Part shown: positions 28,186 to 37,199 of the stretch, piece after piece | How positions within the stretch are numbered: position 1 is the first letter of the stretch | Layout of the letters: every line of letters starts with the position of its first letter | Assembly: GCF_900079775.1 (NCBI RefSeq) | Contig: NZ_LT556036.1 | Coordinates: 71,664 to 135,663, forward strand | Direction: 5' to 3' | Length of the DNA: 64,000 nt | Origin: Leyella lascolaii | GTDB taxonomy: Bacteria > Bacteroidota > Bacteroidia > Bacteroidales > Bacteroidaceae | Position numbers and translations under genes: made by a program | The notes under the pieces: model-generated | Database searches by the model: none | Seen by the model: the letters and a program-made list of their open reading frames with translations, nothing else | Told to the model about the DNA's origin: nothing

Positions 28186-29118
28186 ATGTCAAAATTGATT
28201 ACCATATTGGGACCGACGGCAAGCGGAAAGACCGCGCTTGCGGCAGCTCTGGCTTATGAGACCGGAGCGGAGATAATCAGTGCCGACTCGCGCCAGGTGT
28301 ATCGCGGGATGACCATCGGTACAGGCAAGGATCTTGACGATTATGTGGTGAACGGGACACAGATAAAATACCATCTTATAGACATCGTTGACCCGGGATA
28401 CAAATATAACATATACGAATACCAGCACGACTTCCATAAAATATATTCGGAGATAAGGCAAAGAGGCGTCATGCCGATACTCTGCGGAGGCTCCGGGCTT
28501 TACATAGAAAGTGTGCTGAAGGGATACTCGCTGTCCACCGTGCCGCAGAACGCGGAACTGCGGCGGAGCCTTTCGGGCAAGACGCTTGAGGAACTGACGG
28601 CTATTCTCACAGAGATGAAGGCGCGCAATCGTTCGTGTATGCACAACCGCTCTGATGTGGACACGGCTCAGAGAGCGGTGAGGGCAATAGAGATAGAGGA
28701 GTATAACCTGAGTCATCCGTCGTCGAACAGGGATTTTCCTCCGGTGGAGTCGGTTATAATAGGTGTGGACATCGACCGTGAAAGCCGGCGCGCGAGAATA
28801 ACAGAGCGGCTCAGACAACGTCTTGGGCACGGTCTTGTGGAGGAGGTGGAAGGGCTGCTCGGCAGCGGCTTGTCTGCGGAGGACCTTATCTATTATGGTC
28901 TGGAATATAAATATGTGACGGAATACGTGACGGGCAGAATCACCCGCGACGAAATGTTCAGGAGTCTCGAGATAGCCATACACCAGTTCGCAAAGCGTCA
29001 GATGACGTGGTTCAGAGGCATGGAGCGGCGCGGATTCACCATAAACTGGATAGACTGGCACATGCCGCTGGCTGACAAGCTGGAACATATAAGGAAACTA
29101 ATTGTTACACAATCATAG
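28186..29118 (+). CDS. miaA: tRNA dimethylallyltransferase MiaA
   Basis: MiaA adds a dimethylallyl group to A37 of tRNAs that read UNN codons, such as the tRNA-Phe in this window. The 310-residue protein begins MSKLITILGPTASGKTALA (P-loop) and has SADSRQVYRGM. LIDIVDPGYKYNIYEYQHDF and the CGGSGLYIESVLKGYS motif follow. I chose ATG 28186 because the P-loop starts 8 residues later; the longer upstream frame runs through the gapA terminator. The next gene starts 7 bases after its stop. Confidence 0.95.
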   Translation: MSKLITILGPTASGKTALAAALAYETGAEIISADSRQVYRGMTIGTGKDLDDYVVNGTQIKYHLIDIVDPGYKYNIYEYQHDFHKIYSEIRQRGVMPILCGGSGLYIESVLKGYSLSTVPQNAELRRSLSGKTLEELTAILTEMKARNRSCMHNRSDVDTAQRAVRAIEIEEYNLSHPSSNRDFPPVESVIIGVDIDRESRRARITERLRQRLGHGLVEEVEGLLGSGLSAEDLIYYGLEYKYVTEYVTGRITRDEMFRSLEIAIHQFAKRQMTWFRGMERRGFTINWIDWHMPLADKLEHIRKLIVTQS

Positions 29119-29125
29119 CATCGAT

Positions 29126-30061
29126 ATGGATAATGACAAGCGATGGGGCATTCTTTACTGTCCCAAACACGACGACAAAAGACACAAAAGCAAACGCTGG
29201 AACAAGATAGAGAAGTGTTTGCGGGACAACGGCATTGACTTCGATTACGTGCAGAGCGAGAGCATGGCGGGTGTGGAAAGGCTTGTCAGGATGATGATAA
29301 ACAACGGCTATAAGACAATAGTCATTGTGGGCGGCGATTCCGCTCTCAACGATGCTGTGAACTGTCTTATGCAGATGGAGGCGAAAGTGCGCGACGGGAT
29401 ATCGCTCGGAGTGATACCAAACGGCATCATCAACGACTTCGCGCATTTCTGGGGACTGCGTGAAAGCGAGCCGGAGAAGGCTGTGGAGTCGCTGAAGAAC
29501 CATCGTGTGAGGAAGATAGATCTCGGATGTGTGAGATACACAAACCGCAAGGGAGAGGCTTGCAGACGATATTTCCTCAACTGTGTAAATATAGGTTTCA
29601 TAGCTTCGGTGATGAACATACGCCGCCGGACGCGCCGATTTTTCGGATCGCGCACGCTTTCATACGTCTCTTCTTTCATACTTATGATATTCCAGCGTAT
29701 GGAATACAGAATGCATCTGAAGATAAATACGGATGTCGTGAAGCGCAATGTCATGACGGTTTGTGTGGGAAACGCATCGGGCTACGGACAGACTCCGAAT
29801 GCCGTTCCGTATAATGGTTTGCTCGATGTCTCGGTGGTTTATCATCCGGAAATGACACAGCTGTTTGAAGGAATATACTTGTTTCTTAAAGGAAAGTTCC
29901 TCAATCATAAGAGCGTGCATCCTTACCGCACCCAGAAAGTGGAAGTGGTGGAGGCGCACAAGGCACCTGTCGGCATAGACGGACGGATGATGAACGCTCC
30001 CGTCGGACCGTTTAATATAACGGTGGAGCAGGAGGTCGTCAATTTCATAATACCGCAGTGA
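29126..30061 (+). CDS. Diacylglycerol kinase-fold lipid kinase (YegS/BmrU-like)
   Basis: A 311-residue protein of the diacylglycerol/sphingosine kinase catalytic family, which phosphorylates a lipid hydroxyl using ATP. The nucleotide-binding motif VIVGGDSALNDAVNCL replaces the common GGDGT with GGDSA. LGVIPNGIINDFAHFWGL matches the LGxIPxGTxNDFA motif, with Ile for Thr. The C-terminal beta domain has VGNASGYGQTPNAVPYNGLLDVSVV and VGIDGRM. These substitutions at usually conserved positions may alter substrate or activity. The start is ATG 29126 and it is likely co-transcribed with miaA. Confidence 0.85.
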   Translation: MDNDKRWGILYCPKHDDKRHKSKRWNKIEKCLRDNGIDFDYVQSESMAGVERLVRMMINNGYKTIVIVGGDSALNDAVNCLMQMEAKVRDGISLGVIPNGIINDFAHFWGLRESEPEKAVESLKNHRVRKIDLGCVRYTNRKGEACRRYFLNCVNIGFIASVMNIRRRTRRFFGSRTLSYVSSFILMIFQRMEYRMHLKINTDVVKRNVMTVCVGNASGYGQTPNAVPYNGLLDVSVVYHPEMTQLFEGIYLFLKGKFLNHKSVHPYRTQKVEVVEAHKAPVGIDGRMMNAPVGPFNITVEQEVVNFIIPQ

Positions 30062-30368
30062 TATCCGCGTGCGTGCATAAGGCTGTTCAGTTCAGGCTTC
30101 CGGCGTGCGCACTGTTTCCTCCTCCGCTATGCGGAAAAGCCTTTCCTGAACGGCTTCCCGCACATTATTCCGAAGCAAAACCATGACTTATACATATCTG
30201 TAACCTTTCCTTGACAGCCGTCTCCGTACATTGCACTGTGTCTCTTGTCATTATATGTCGCAATGATACGACATTTTGTTAATGTCATTTCATGATATAC
30301 GAATTTACGGAAAATACTTTGGAGAAATGTAAAAATGTGCCTGTTATCAAAAATATGCATGTATTTTC
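30062..30368. other. Intergenic with a single 22-base repeat unit
   Basis: The unit GCGGAAAAGCCTTTCCTG at 30131-30152 matches the core of the 22-base arrays found elsewhere in the window. A weaker one (TTCAGGCTTCCGG) lies before it. No coding frame is convincing in the rest. Confidence 0.5.
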
Positions 30369-30399
30369 TTTGCGATTATATTAAAAATTATTACCTTTG
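30369..30399 (+). promoter_or_regulatory. Promoter of the glycogen operon
   Basis: TTTG (30369) and TACCTTTG (30392) are 19 bases apart, a perfect consensus pair. The leader to the first gene is about 60 bases. Confidence 0.75.
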
Positions 30400-30467
30400 G
30401 AAGTGTTAATGTAGAATCTATAAAGATAGCTAACCATAATAATTACTTAATATAAAACCTTAAAACT

Positions 30468-32411
30468 ATGGGTTATTTGCGATTTGAAAAAGCTCTGATG
30501 ACAAATCTCGAAGAGTCTCTCTCAAGAGAATTGCTTAGGACCAATCGCTCGGGCGCTTATTCCTGTTCGACAATAGTTGACTGTAATACACGCAAGTATC
30601 ATGGTCTGCTTGTCGTTCCTGTCCCTGAGCTGGATGATGAAAATCATGTGTTGTTGTCCTCTCTTGATACAACTGTTATACAGCATGGAGCAGAGTTTAA
30701 TCTCGGACTTCATAAGTATAACGGGGAGAATTTCAATCCGAAAGGACACAAATACATTCGTGAGTTTGATTGTGACAAGGTTCCTACAACCTTATACCGT
30801 GTCGGAGGAGTGCTGCTGAAGAAAGAAGTGGTGTTCCAGCATTATGAGGACAGGATTCTCATACGCTACACACTGGTGGACGCGCATTCGGAGACAAAGC
30901 TGCGTTTCAAGCCGTTTCTGGCATTCCGGAGCGTAAGGCAGTTCACCCATGAGAATTCTGTGGCTTCACGTGATTACTCCAATGTGGAGAACGGAATATC
31001 CACATGCATGTATGCCGGATACCCGGATCTTTACATGCAGTTCAGTAAGGGCAACACGTTCGTGTTCCAGCCGGACTGGTATCGCAACGTGGAATATCCC
31101 AAAGAACAGGAACGCGGATATGCCTCAAACGAAGACCTGTATGTTCCGGGATATTTTGAGATGGATATAAAGAAGGGAGAGAGTGTCGTTTTTGCGGCGT
31201 CCACGTCTGCCAGCAACACCGGAGAGCTTCAGCAACTGTTTGACAAAGAGGTGAGCGAGCGCAGTCCGAGAGACAACTTCTTCCACTGTCTTGTGAACGC
31301 GGCTCACCAGTTCCATAACAGGGCAAGCAATGACGACCGGTATATTCTTGCCGGATATCCGTGGTTCAAGAGCCGTGCGCGCGATACGTTCATCGCTCTT
31401 CCGGGTCTTACTCTCTCTATAGAGGAGCAGGATTATTTCGAACTTGTGATGAAGACAGCGGAGCGCGGACTGCGCGAGTTTATGGAAGGCAAACCGCTGT
31501 CGGTGAAGATTTACGAGATTGAACAGCCTGACGTACTGCTATGGGCGGTATGGGCAATACAGCAGTATGAGAAGCATGTGGGAAGCGAGAAGTGCTTCCA
31601 GATGTATGGCGCATTGCTCAAGGATATCGTATATTATATCATTGACGGCAAGCATCCGAACCTTATATTGAAAGAAAACGGTCTTTTGTATAGCAACGGA
31701 CGCGAAAAAGCCGTCACGTGGATGAACTCGACAGTGAACGGCAGACCTGTCGTTCCGAGAACAGGATATATTGTAGAGTTCAACGCATTGTGGTATAACG
31801 CGCTGTGTTTCTGCTCTTCGGTGGCGACAACCGGTGGAGACCTCGAGGCTGCGTCGCGTCTGGAGAAGATGTCGGAACTTTGTATGCACTCTTTTGTAAG
31901 CACGTTCTTCAATGAGCATGGCTATCTGTTTGATTATGTCGACGGCGACAATGTTGACTGGAGCGTACGCCCGAATATGATATTTGCCGTCGCTCTGGAA
32001 TACTCTCCATTGGATAAGGCTCAGAAAAAGAGTGTTCTTGATATGTGCACAAGGGAACTTCTTACTCAGAAGGGACTCCGTTCGCTGTCACCGAAAAGCG
32101 GAGAATACAACCCGATGTATGTCGGTCCGCAGACTCAAAGAGACCATGCCTATCATCAGGGAACGGCATGGCCGTGGCTCGGCGGATTCTATATGGAGGC
32201 ATGCCTCAGGCTTTACAAGCGCACAAGACTGAGCTTTATAGAGCGCCAGATGGTGGGATATGAAGACGAGATGACACGCCATTGTGTCGGAACAATCCCC
32301 GAGTTGTTTGACGGAAATCCGCCTTTCAACGGCAGAGGAGCCATTTCCTTTGCCATAAATGTGGCGGAAATACTGCGTACATTGGAGTTTCTTGAAAAGT
32401 ATAAATATTAA
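30468..32411 (+). CDS. Glycogen debranching enzyme (amylo-alpha-1,6-glucosidase, GH133)
   Basis: Predicted to remove alpha-1,6-linked glucose at glycogen branch points in the cytoplasm. The 647 residues have the N-terminal GDE domain (LLRTNRSGAYSCSTIVDCNTRKYHGLLV, about 1-270). A C-terminal (alpha/alpha)6 catalytic domain follows, with ILAGYPWFKSRARDTFIALPGL near residue 295 and DHAYHQGTAWPWLGGFYMEA near 560. There is no signal peptide. It is first of three genes whose products act on the same polymer; the next gene starts 20 bases downstream. Confidence 0.93.
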   Translation: MGYLRFEKALMTNLEESLSRELLRTNRSGAYSCSTIVDCNTRKYHGLLVVPVPELDDENHVLLSSLDTTVIQHGAEFNLGLHKYNGENFNPKGHKYIREFDCDKVPTTLYRVGGVLLKKEVVFQHYEDRILIRYTLVDAHSETKLRFKPFLAFRSVRQFTHENSVASRDYSNVENGISTCMYAGYPDLYMQFSKGNTFVFQPDWYRNVEYPKEQERGYASNEDLYVPGYFEMDIKKGESVVFAASTSASNTGELQQLFDKEVSERSPRDNFFHCLVNAAHQFHNRASNDDRYILAGYPWFKSRARDTFIALPGLTLSIEEQDYFELVMKTAERGLREFMEGKPLSVKIYEIEQPDVLLWAVWAIQQYEKHVGSEKCFQMYGALLKDIVYYIIDGKHPNLILKENGLLYSNGREKAVTWMNSTVNGRPVVPRTGYIVEFNALWYNALCFCSSVATTGGDLEAASRLEKMSELCMHSFVSTFFNEHGYLFDYVDGDNVDWSVRPNMIFAVALEYSPLDKAQKKSVLDMCTRELLTQKGLRSLSPKSGEYNPMYVGPQTQRDHAYHQGTAWPWLGGFYMEACLRLYKRTRLSFIERQMVGYEDEMTRHCVGTIPELFDGNPPFNGRGAISFAINVAEILRTLEFLEKYKY

Positions 32412-32431
32412 TGTAAAGGAGGATTTTAGTT

Positions 32432-33703
32432 ATGAAAGTCTTGATGTTCGGATGGGAGTATCCTCCTCATGTATATGGTGGACTGGCTACTGCGAATTAT
32501 GGTATATCGGAAGGACTGCATGCTCAGGGTGACGTCAGCATAACCTTATGTCTTCCGAAACCTTGGGGAGATGAGAGCAAGCACGCTGCCGACATTCTGG
32601 CAATGAACGCGGTGCCTATCGCGTGGCGCGATGTCAGTTATGATTATGTGCAGAGCAGGATAGGCAATATTATGTCTCCTGACTTGTATTACAAGCTTCG
32701 TGACCATATATATGCTGATTTCAACTATATGCATGTCAATGATCTCGGATGCATGGAGTTTGCCGGAGGATATCCGTCAAACCTGCATGAAGAAATCAAC
32801 AATTATTCGATTATTGCCGGAGTTGTGGCGCGGCAGCAGGAGTTTGATATTATTCATGCCCACGACTGGCTCACTTTCCCGGCGGGAATAAATGCAAAAT
32901 ATGTAAGCGGAAAGCCTTTGTGCATACACGTTCATGCAACCGACTTTGACCGTTCTCGCGGAAAGGTCAATCCAACGGTGTATTCCATAGAGAAAGACGG
33001 AATGGACAACGCGGACTGTATAATGTGTGTTTCTGAGCTGACACGTCAGACTGTGATAAACCAGTACCATCAGGATCCGCGTAAATGTTTCACCGTTCAT
33101 AATGCCGTTTATCCTTTGAGGCAGGAGCTTCAGGACATTCCACGCCCGGACCATACGGGAAAGGACAAGGTCGTGACGTTCCTCGGACGCATCACTATGC
33201 AGAAAGGTCCGGAGTATTTCGTTGAGGCTGCCAATATGGTATTGCACCGTACAAGGAACGTGCGCTTCTGTATGGCAGGCAGCGGAGACATGATGAACGC
33301 AATGATATACCTTGCCGCTGAACGCGGAATAGCAGACCGCTTCCATTTCCCGGGCTTCATGCGCGGTAAGGAAGTGTACGAATGTCTTAAAGACTCGGAC
33401 GTTTACGTAATGCCGTCGGTGAGCGAGCCGTTCGGAATATCGCCTCTTGAGGCTATGCAATGCGGCACTCCTACCATAATATCCAAGCAGAGCGGATGCG
33501 CGGAGATACTCAATAATTGTATAAAAGTGGATTATTGGGACATCCACGCGCTTGCCGACGCTATCTATTCGATATGCAGTAACGACAGCCTTTTCAAGTA
33601 TCTGCAGAGCGAAGGAAGGAAAGAGGTCGACCAGATTACATGGGAGAAGGTTGGCGCATGGATAAGAGAGCTATATGAACGTACAATAAACCATCAACTA
33701 TAA
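32432..33703 (+). CDS. Glycogen synthase-like glycosyltransferase
   Basis: A 423-residue GT-B enzyme with a bacterial glycogen/starch-synthase-like N-terminus (MFGWEYPPHVYGGLATANYGISEGL, and IIHAHDW). The C-terminal Glycos_transf_1 half contains VTFLGRITMQKGPEYFVEAA, the acidic-X7-E motif SVSEPFGISPLEAMQCGTP and KQSGCAEIL. Retention of the anomer and a glucose-nucleotide donor are expected. Between the debranching enzyme and the GH57-like gene it is the polymerase of the pathway. GT4 and GT5 are hard to separate by eye. Confidence 0.9.
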   Translation: MKVLMFGWEYPPHVYGGLATANYGISEGLHAQGDVSITLCLPKPWGDESKHAADILAMNAVPIAWRDVSYDYVQSRIGNIMSPDLYYKLRDHIYADFNYMHVNDLGCMEFAGGYPSNLHEEINNYSIIAGVVARQQEFDIIHAHDWLTFPAGINAKYVSGKPLCIHVHATDFDRSRGKVNPTVYSIEKDGMDNADCIMCVSELTRQTVINQYHQDPRKCFTVHNAVYPLRQELQDIPRPDHTGKDKVVTFLGRITMQKGPEYFVEAANMVLHRTRNVRFCMAGSGDMMNAMIYLAAERGIADRFHFPGFMRGKEVYECLKDSDVYVMPSVSEPFGISPLEAMQCGTPTIISKQSGCAEILNNCIKVDYWDIHALADAIYSICSNDSLFKYLQSEGRKEVDQITWEKVGAWIRELYERTINHQL

Positions 33704-33722
33704 ACTATAAATCAGGGAATCT

Positions 33723-35162
33723 ATGAAAACGATTTGCTTATATTTCGAGATACATCAGATGATACAATTGAAACGTTATCGTTTCTTTGACATCGGTACA
33801 GATCATTATTATTATGATGATTATGAGAATGAGTTCAGAATAAACAACATTGCGGAACGGTCTTACATGCCCGCCCTGAACACCTTGCTGGAAATGATAA
33901 AGGCGCACAACGGCTACTTCAAAGTGGCTTTCTCGCTTTCCGGCGTAGGCATGGAGCAGCTTGAAATACACGCGCCGCAGGTGATAGAAAAGCTTCAGGA
34001 ACTTAACGAGACGGGCTGTGTGGAGTTTCTCGCAGAGCCATATTCACACGGACTTGCATCACTTGTCAACCATGAGAATTTCGCCGCTGAGGTGAAGAGA
34101 CAGTGTGAGAAGATGAATGGATATTTCGGACAGACGCCCAAAGTGTTGCGTAATTCATCCCTTATATACAGCGATGACATCGGTCAGCAGGTAGCAGACA
34201 TGGGCTTCAAGGGTATGCTTACCGAAGGTGCGAAGCATGTTCTCGGCTGGAAATCTCCTCATTATGTATATTCGTGTGCCACGGCTCCTAAGCTGAAACT
34301 GTTGCTTCGCGATGTCAATCTGAGTGATGACATATCTCTGCGCTTCAACAACAGCGAATGGGAAGAGTTCCCGTTGTTCGCAGACAGGTATGTGGACAAA
34401 ATCGCAAACCTGAATGAAGACGAGAAGATAATAAACCTCTTCATGGAACTTTCGGCTCTTGGCATCGCACAGCCTTTGTCGAGCAACATCCTGGAATTCC
34501 TTAAAGCGATACCCGCATGTGCCAAAGAACGCAACATAGGATTTGCCACTCCGTCAGAGATATGTGAGACTGTGAACAGCGTGGGGACGCTTGATGTACC
34601 CGACACTTTGAGCTGGACTGATGAGGAGCGTGACGTAAGCAGCTGGCTCGGAAACCCCATGCAGCGTGAGGCTTTCGACAAACTTTATGGCGTGGCAGAC
34701 CGTGTGCGCATCGCGAACGACCCGCGTATAAATCAGGACTGGGATTATCTGCAGGCATCAAACAATTTCCGTCTGATGACGACAAAGCCTTCCAACGTCG
34801 GGCTTGACCGCGGAATATACAGCAGTCCGTTTGACGCTTTCACCAACTACATGAACATCCTGGGCGACTTCATCAGCCGGGTGAACTCTCTTTATCCTGA
34901 TGAGATAGACAACGATGAGCTCAGTTCGCTTCTTACGACAATAAAGAATCAGGACGAGGAGATTGAGATGAAGAACAAGGAGATAGTGCGTTTGCAGACC
35001 AAAATAGAGAAGATTGAGGCTGCCGAGACAAAGCTCCGTGCCGAGATGGAGGCTATGGCGGCTCCTGCCGCAAAACCTGCGCCTGCCAAACCTGCCGTTA
35101 AAAAGAAAACAGTTTCAGCGACAAAAAGCAAGAGCAAGACGTCTGACGCAACAGAGAAATAA
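33723..35162 (+). CDS. GH57 alpha-amylase-like protein, catalytic residues apparently replaced
   Basis: A 479-residue protein with a GH57 barrel (about 1-390), a coiled coil (about 395-440) and a Lys/Ala/Pro-rich tail. Family landmarks are present: FEIHQMIQL near the start and LSDDISLRFNNSEWEEFPLFADRY. In active GH57 amylases the nucleophile Glu lies in a RNTELIY-like motif; here it reads RNSSLIY (Ser146). The catalytic Asp in a NIFMDYETFG-like motif is Glu242 in NLFMELSALG, and the FGEH part is lost. This matches the reported Bacteroides alpha-amylase-like group with defective sites, from memory. It may serve as a glycogen-binding or regulatory partner of the two upstream enzymes. It is last in the operon. 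Confidence 0.88.
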   Translation: MKTICLYFEIHQMIQLKRYRFFDIGTDHYYYDDYENEFRINNIAERSYMPALNTLLEMIKAHNGYFKVAFSLSGVGMEQLEIHAPQVIEKLQELNETGCVEFLAEPYSHGLASLVNHENFAAEVKRQCEKMNGYFGQTPKVLRNSSLIYSDDIGQQVADMGFKGMLTEGAKHVLGWKSPHYVYSCATAPKLKLLLRDVNLSDDISLRFNNSEWEEFPLFADRYVDKIANLNEDEKIINLFMELSALGIAQPLSSNILEFLKAIPACAKERNIGFATPSEICETVNSVGTLDVPDTLSWTDEERDVSSWLGNPMQREAFDKLYGVADRVRIANDPRINQDWDYLQASNNFRLMTTKPSNVGLDRGIYSSPFDAFTNYMNILGDFISRVNSLYPDEIDNDELSSLLTTIKNQDEEIEMKNKEIVRLQTKIEKIEAAETKLRAEMEAMAAPAAKPAPAKPAVKKKTVSATKSKSKTSDATEK

Positions 35163-35176
35163 CCGTCAGAAAATGT

Positions 35177-35198
35177 AGTCCCGACCTTGTCGGGGACT
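35177..35198 (+). other. Short hairpin in the 3' region of the glycogen operon
   Basis: AGTCCCGAC pairs with GTCGGGGACT with one bulged G. It precedes the main terminator and may protect the 3' end. Confidence 0.5.
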
Positions 35199-35211
35199 CA
35201 AATATAATAAT

Positions 35212-35253
35212 AAAGGTTCCGGAAAAAGCATGATGTTTTCCGGAACCTTTTTT
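35212..35253 (+). terminator. Terminator of the glycogen operon
   Basis: AAAGGTTCCGGAAAA pairs perfectly with TTTTCCGGAACCTTT, followed by more T; a 15-pair stem. Confidence 0.9.
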
Positions 35254-35342
35254 GTTTCCAGTTGTTAATCTTTCATTCAGTTTGATGTCATGCGATGAAT
35301 CGTCATATACGGAAAATGCTGTTGTGGAAGTGTAAACAAAAA

Positions 35343-35371
35343 ACAGACAGCCGAAAGACACGGCTGTCTGT
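35343..35371 (-). terminator. Terminator of the secreted-protein gene (works both ways)
   Basis: ACAGACAGCCG and CGGCTGTCTGT form an 11-pair stem with T-runs on both strands. It lies 25 bases past the stop of the leftward gene. Confidence 0.85.
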
Positions 35372-35395
35372 TTTTATTTGAAGTCAGTAAGTTTC

Positions 35396-36742
35396 TTATC
35401 TGTTGATATACTTCTTACCGTTCTTGATTACTATGCCTTTGTAAGAGTCGTTCACGCGCTGTCCGGAGAGGTTGTATACAGGAGCATTTGCGTCTTCTGT
35501 GTCTGTCTCAACCTTGTTGATGCCAGTTGCCAAGCCTGTTATTGAAATGTTTTTGATTTCCCATGTGCCGGCAGCCTCTTCTGTACTTGTATATTTGAAA
35601 CCGATTTTGATTTTCTTGCCTGCATAAGGTGTGAGGTCAACAGTCTGTGTTTCAAAGTCCGACCAGTTGCCTGATTCCGGAAGAGTAGGATAGGTTATTG
35701 TAATCTGATTCCACTCACCGCCTTCTTCTTTTACCCAAAGTGTCGCTTCGTCCTCTACTGTTCCGAAGAATTTGTTTATGCACTGGTCAAAAGCGAGAGT
35801 AGCTTCTGCGATTTCTGTCATATTGATGGTGGGAGAAACAAGCCAGCTTTCAGCAGCCTTGTTTGAGCCTGCGTATGCCGATGCTTTCATGTAACCGTAT
35901 TTGCTATCATGTTTCCACACGTATGTCAGATCAGACAGATTAACGTCTTCGATGACAAACGAGCCCTGGTCGTCCTTGAATGACTCTGAGTACGGAAGAG
36001 TTACTTCTGTGAGAACGGGGTTCTTAACCGTTATGGTGTATGATGCAGAACCAGATGCAAATTCGTCATTCTCTTCAGCCTGAGCGGTTATCTTGGCAGT
36101 TCCGACAGCAACGATTGTAACCGCACCTGTCTGAGCGTCAACAGTAGCTACTTCCTCATTGTCTGACGAATATGTCACGTCTGCGGTTGTCTCTTTTGTA
36201 AGAGTAGGAGCTGTGAAAGCCTCACCCATGGTTGCTGTTACTTCAGTCTCGCTGAACGCAAGCTGCGGATCCTTCTTTACAGGTACCTCAGAGCTTTGAT
36301 ATGTAACCTCGATGTCGTATATCGGAGTGTTCTTCTTTTCGATGGTGCACTGTATGTCAACACTTGTCGCATTGCCTGTCCATGTGCCGTCGCTGTATGT
36401 GCCGGATGTGGAGGAAAAGTTTGCCGGTGCACTTGCATTGAGCACAACCTTTGTTATAGTCTTTCCTGCGGGAACACTGATGGTCATGCTTGATTCTTTA
36501 TAAAAACGCAGCTCGTTTCCTTTTGAGGCTGCCCACCAACGTGTACCACCGTTTAATGTAAGAGTCACTTCTCCTTCTTTGCACTCATATGGGTCAGGGT
36601 TATACTCATTTGTGGTTCCGCTCAGGAGTGTCATACCATAAGCCTCGTCGCCTGTAAAGACGAATTTTTCAGTCTCGGCAAACATTGTGCTTGACAGCAT
36701 TGCCAGCAGACTGAATAGTGAAAAACGTAAAATTTTGTTCAT
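35396..36742 (-). CDS. Secreted multi-domain protein with Ig-like and cleaved-adhesin-like domains
   Basis: A 448-residue exported protein. Signal peptide about 1-22 (ending SSTMFA). A beta-rich domain follows to about residue 150, then a bacterial Ig-like (Big_2) domain at about 160-245 with SSDNEEVATVDAQTGAVTIVAVGTAKITA. A choice-of-anchor/cleaved-adhesin type jelly roll is at about 250-405 (LPYSESFKDDQGSFVIED, ESWLVSPTINM, LAFDQ). The end, YNLSGQRVNDSYKGIVIKNGKKYINR, matches the short C-terminal domain common on Prevotella and Bacteroides secreted proteins. No enzyme motif is seen. It is monocistronic with its own promoter and terminator. A surface adhesin or binding role is a guess. Confidence 0.85.
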   Translation of the reverse strand: MNKILRFSLFSLLAMLSSTMFAETEKFVFTGDEAYGMTLLSGTTNEYNPDPYECKEGEVTLTLNGGTRWWAASKGNELRFYKESSMTISVPAGKTITKVVLNASAPANFSSTSGTYSDGTWTGNATSVDIQCTIEKKNTPIYDIEVTYQSSEVPVKKDPQLAFSETEVTATMGEAFTAPTLTKETTADVTYSSDNEEVATVDAQTGAVTIVAVGTAKITAQAEENDEFASGSASYTITVKNPVLTEVTLPYSESFKDDQGSFVIEDVNLSDLTYVWKHDSKYGYMKASAYAGSNKAAESWLVSPTINMTEIAEATLAFDQCINKFFGTVEDEATLWVKEEGGEWNQITITYPTLPESGNWSDFETQTVDLTPYAGKKIKIGFKYTSTEEAAGTWEIKNISITGLATGINKVETDTEDANAPVYNLSGQRVNDSYKGIVIKNGKKYINR

Positions 36743-36784
36743 AGTGATAATGTTTATTGGTTATTAAAATAAGTTTTACAAGAG

Positions 36785-36816
36785 CAAAGATAGGCAATAT
36801 AACTCAAAGTTGCAAC
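36785..36816 (-). promoter_or_regulatory. Promoter of the secreted-protein gene
   Basis: On the minus strand GTTG (36816-36813) and TATCTTTG (36792-36785) are 20 bases apart. The -33 is only partly consensus. Confidence 0.6.
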
Positions 36817-36950
36817 ACATATAATATTAATTTTCGGTTAAATAAATTGCAGTTGCAGGCTTTCTGTGAGACTCTCATGCGTCATAATGTAGACAAAAAG
36901 CGTTATGCAGTGACGATAATGTTAAAAAAGATGCAATTATGTATGAAATA

Positions 36951-36982
36951 TTTGGAATTGTCAAAGTAAAAGTTTATATTTG
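36951..36982 (+). promoter_or_regulatory. Promoter of the candidate small RNA
   Basis: TTTG (36951) and TATATTTG (36975) are 20 bases apart, a full consensus match. No sizeable gene follows before a terminator at 37026-37059. Confidence 0.75.
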
Positions 36983-36988
36983 CGACAT

Positions 36989-37059
36989 GATTTTTATGAT
37001 TTCGAGATTTACGAAATCGTCCCTCGAGGTTGGTAGCATCCTGCGCCAACCTCTTTTTT
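36989..37059 (+). ncRNA. Candidate ~70-base small RNA or attenuated leader
   Basis: A perfect promoter upstream predicts a start near 36989. The transcript would contain a first hairpin (GATTTCG/CGAAATC, 36998-37018). A strong intrinsic terminator follows (GAGGTTGG/CCAACCTC, 37026-37053, then TTTTTT). The next gene has its own promoter at 37069, so this is a separate transcription unit. A 25-codon frame starting at 36987 overlaps it, but its ATG would precede the predicted transcript start, so I favour a noncoding RNA. No known family is recognised. Confidence 0.55.
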
Positions 37060-37068
37060 GTTAAATAA

Positions 37069-37100
37069 TTTGGTGTTTACGTTGAAAGTCTTTACCTTTG
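37069..37100 (+). promoter_or_regulatory. Promoter of the sigma factor gene
   Basis: TTTG (37069) and TACCTTTG (37093) are 20 bases apart. The leader is about 90 bases. Confidence 0.75.
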
Positions 37101-37199
37101 TAAACATTAAACCCCACTATTGTTCATCTTATATACGAACTAAAAAATATTTGCCTATCGATACAGTCTCTACTTAGGAATCAGAAAATATCAATAAAG

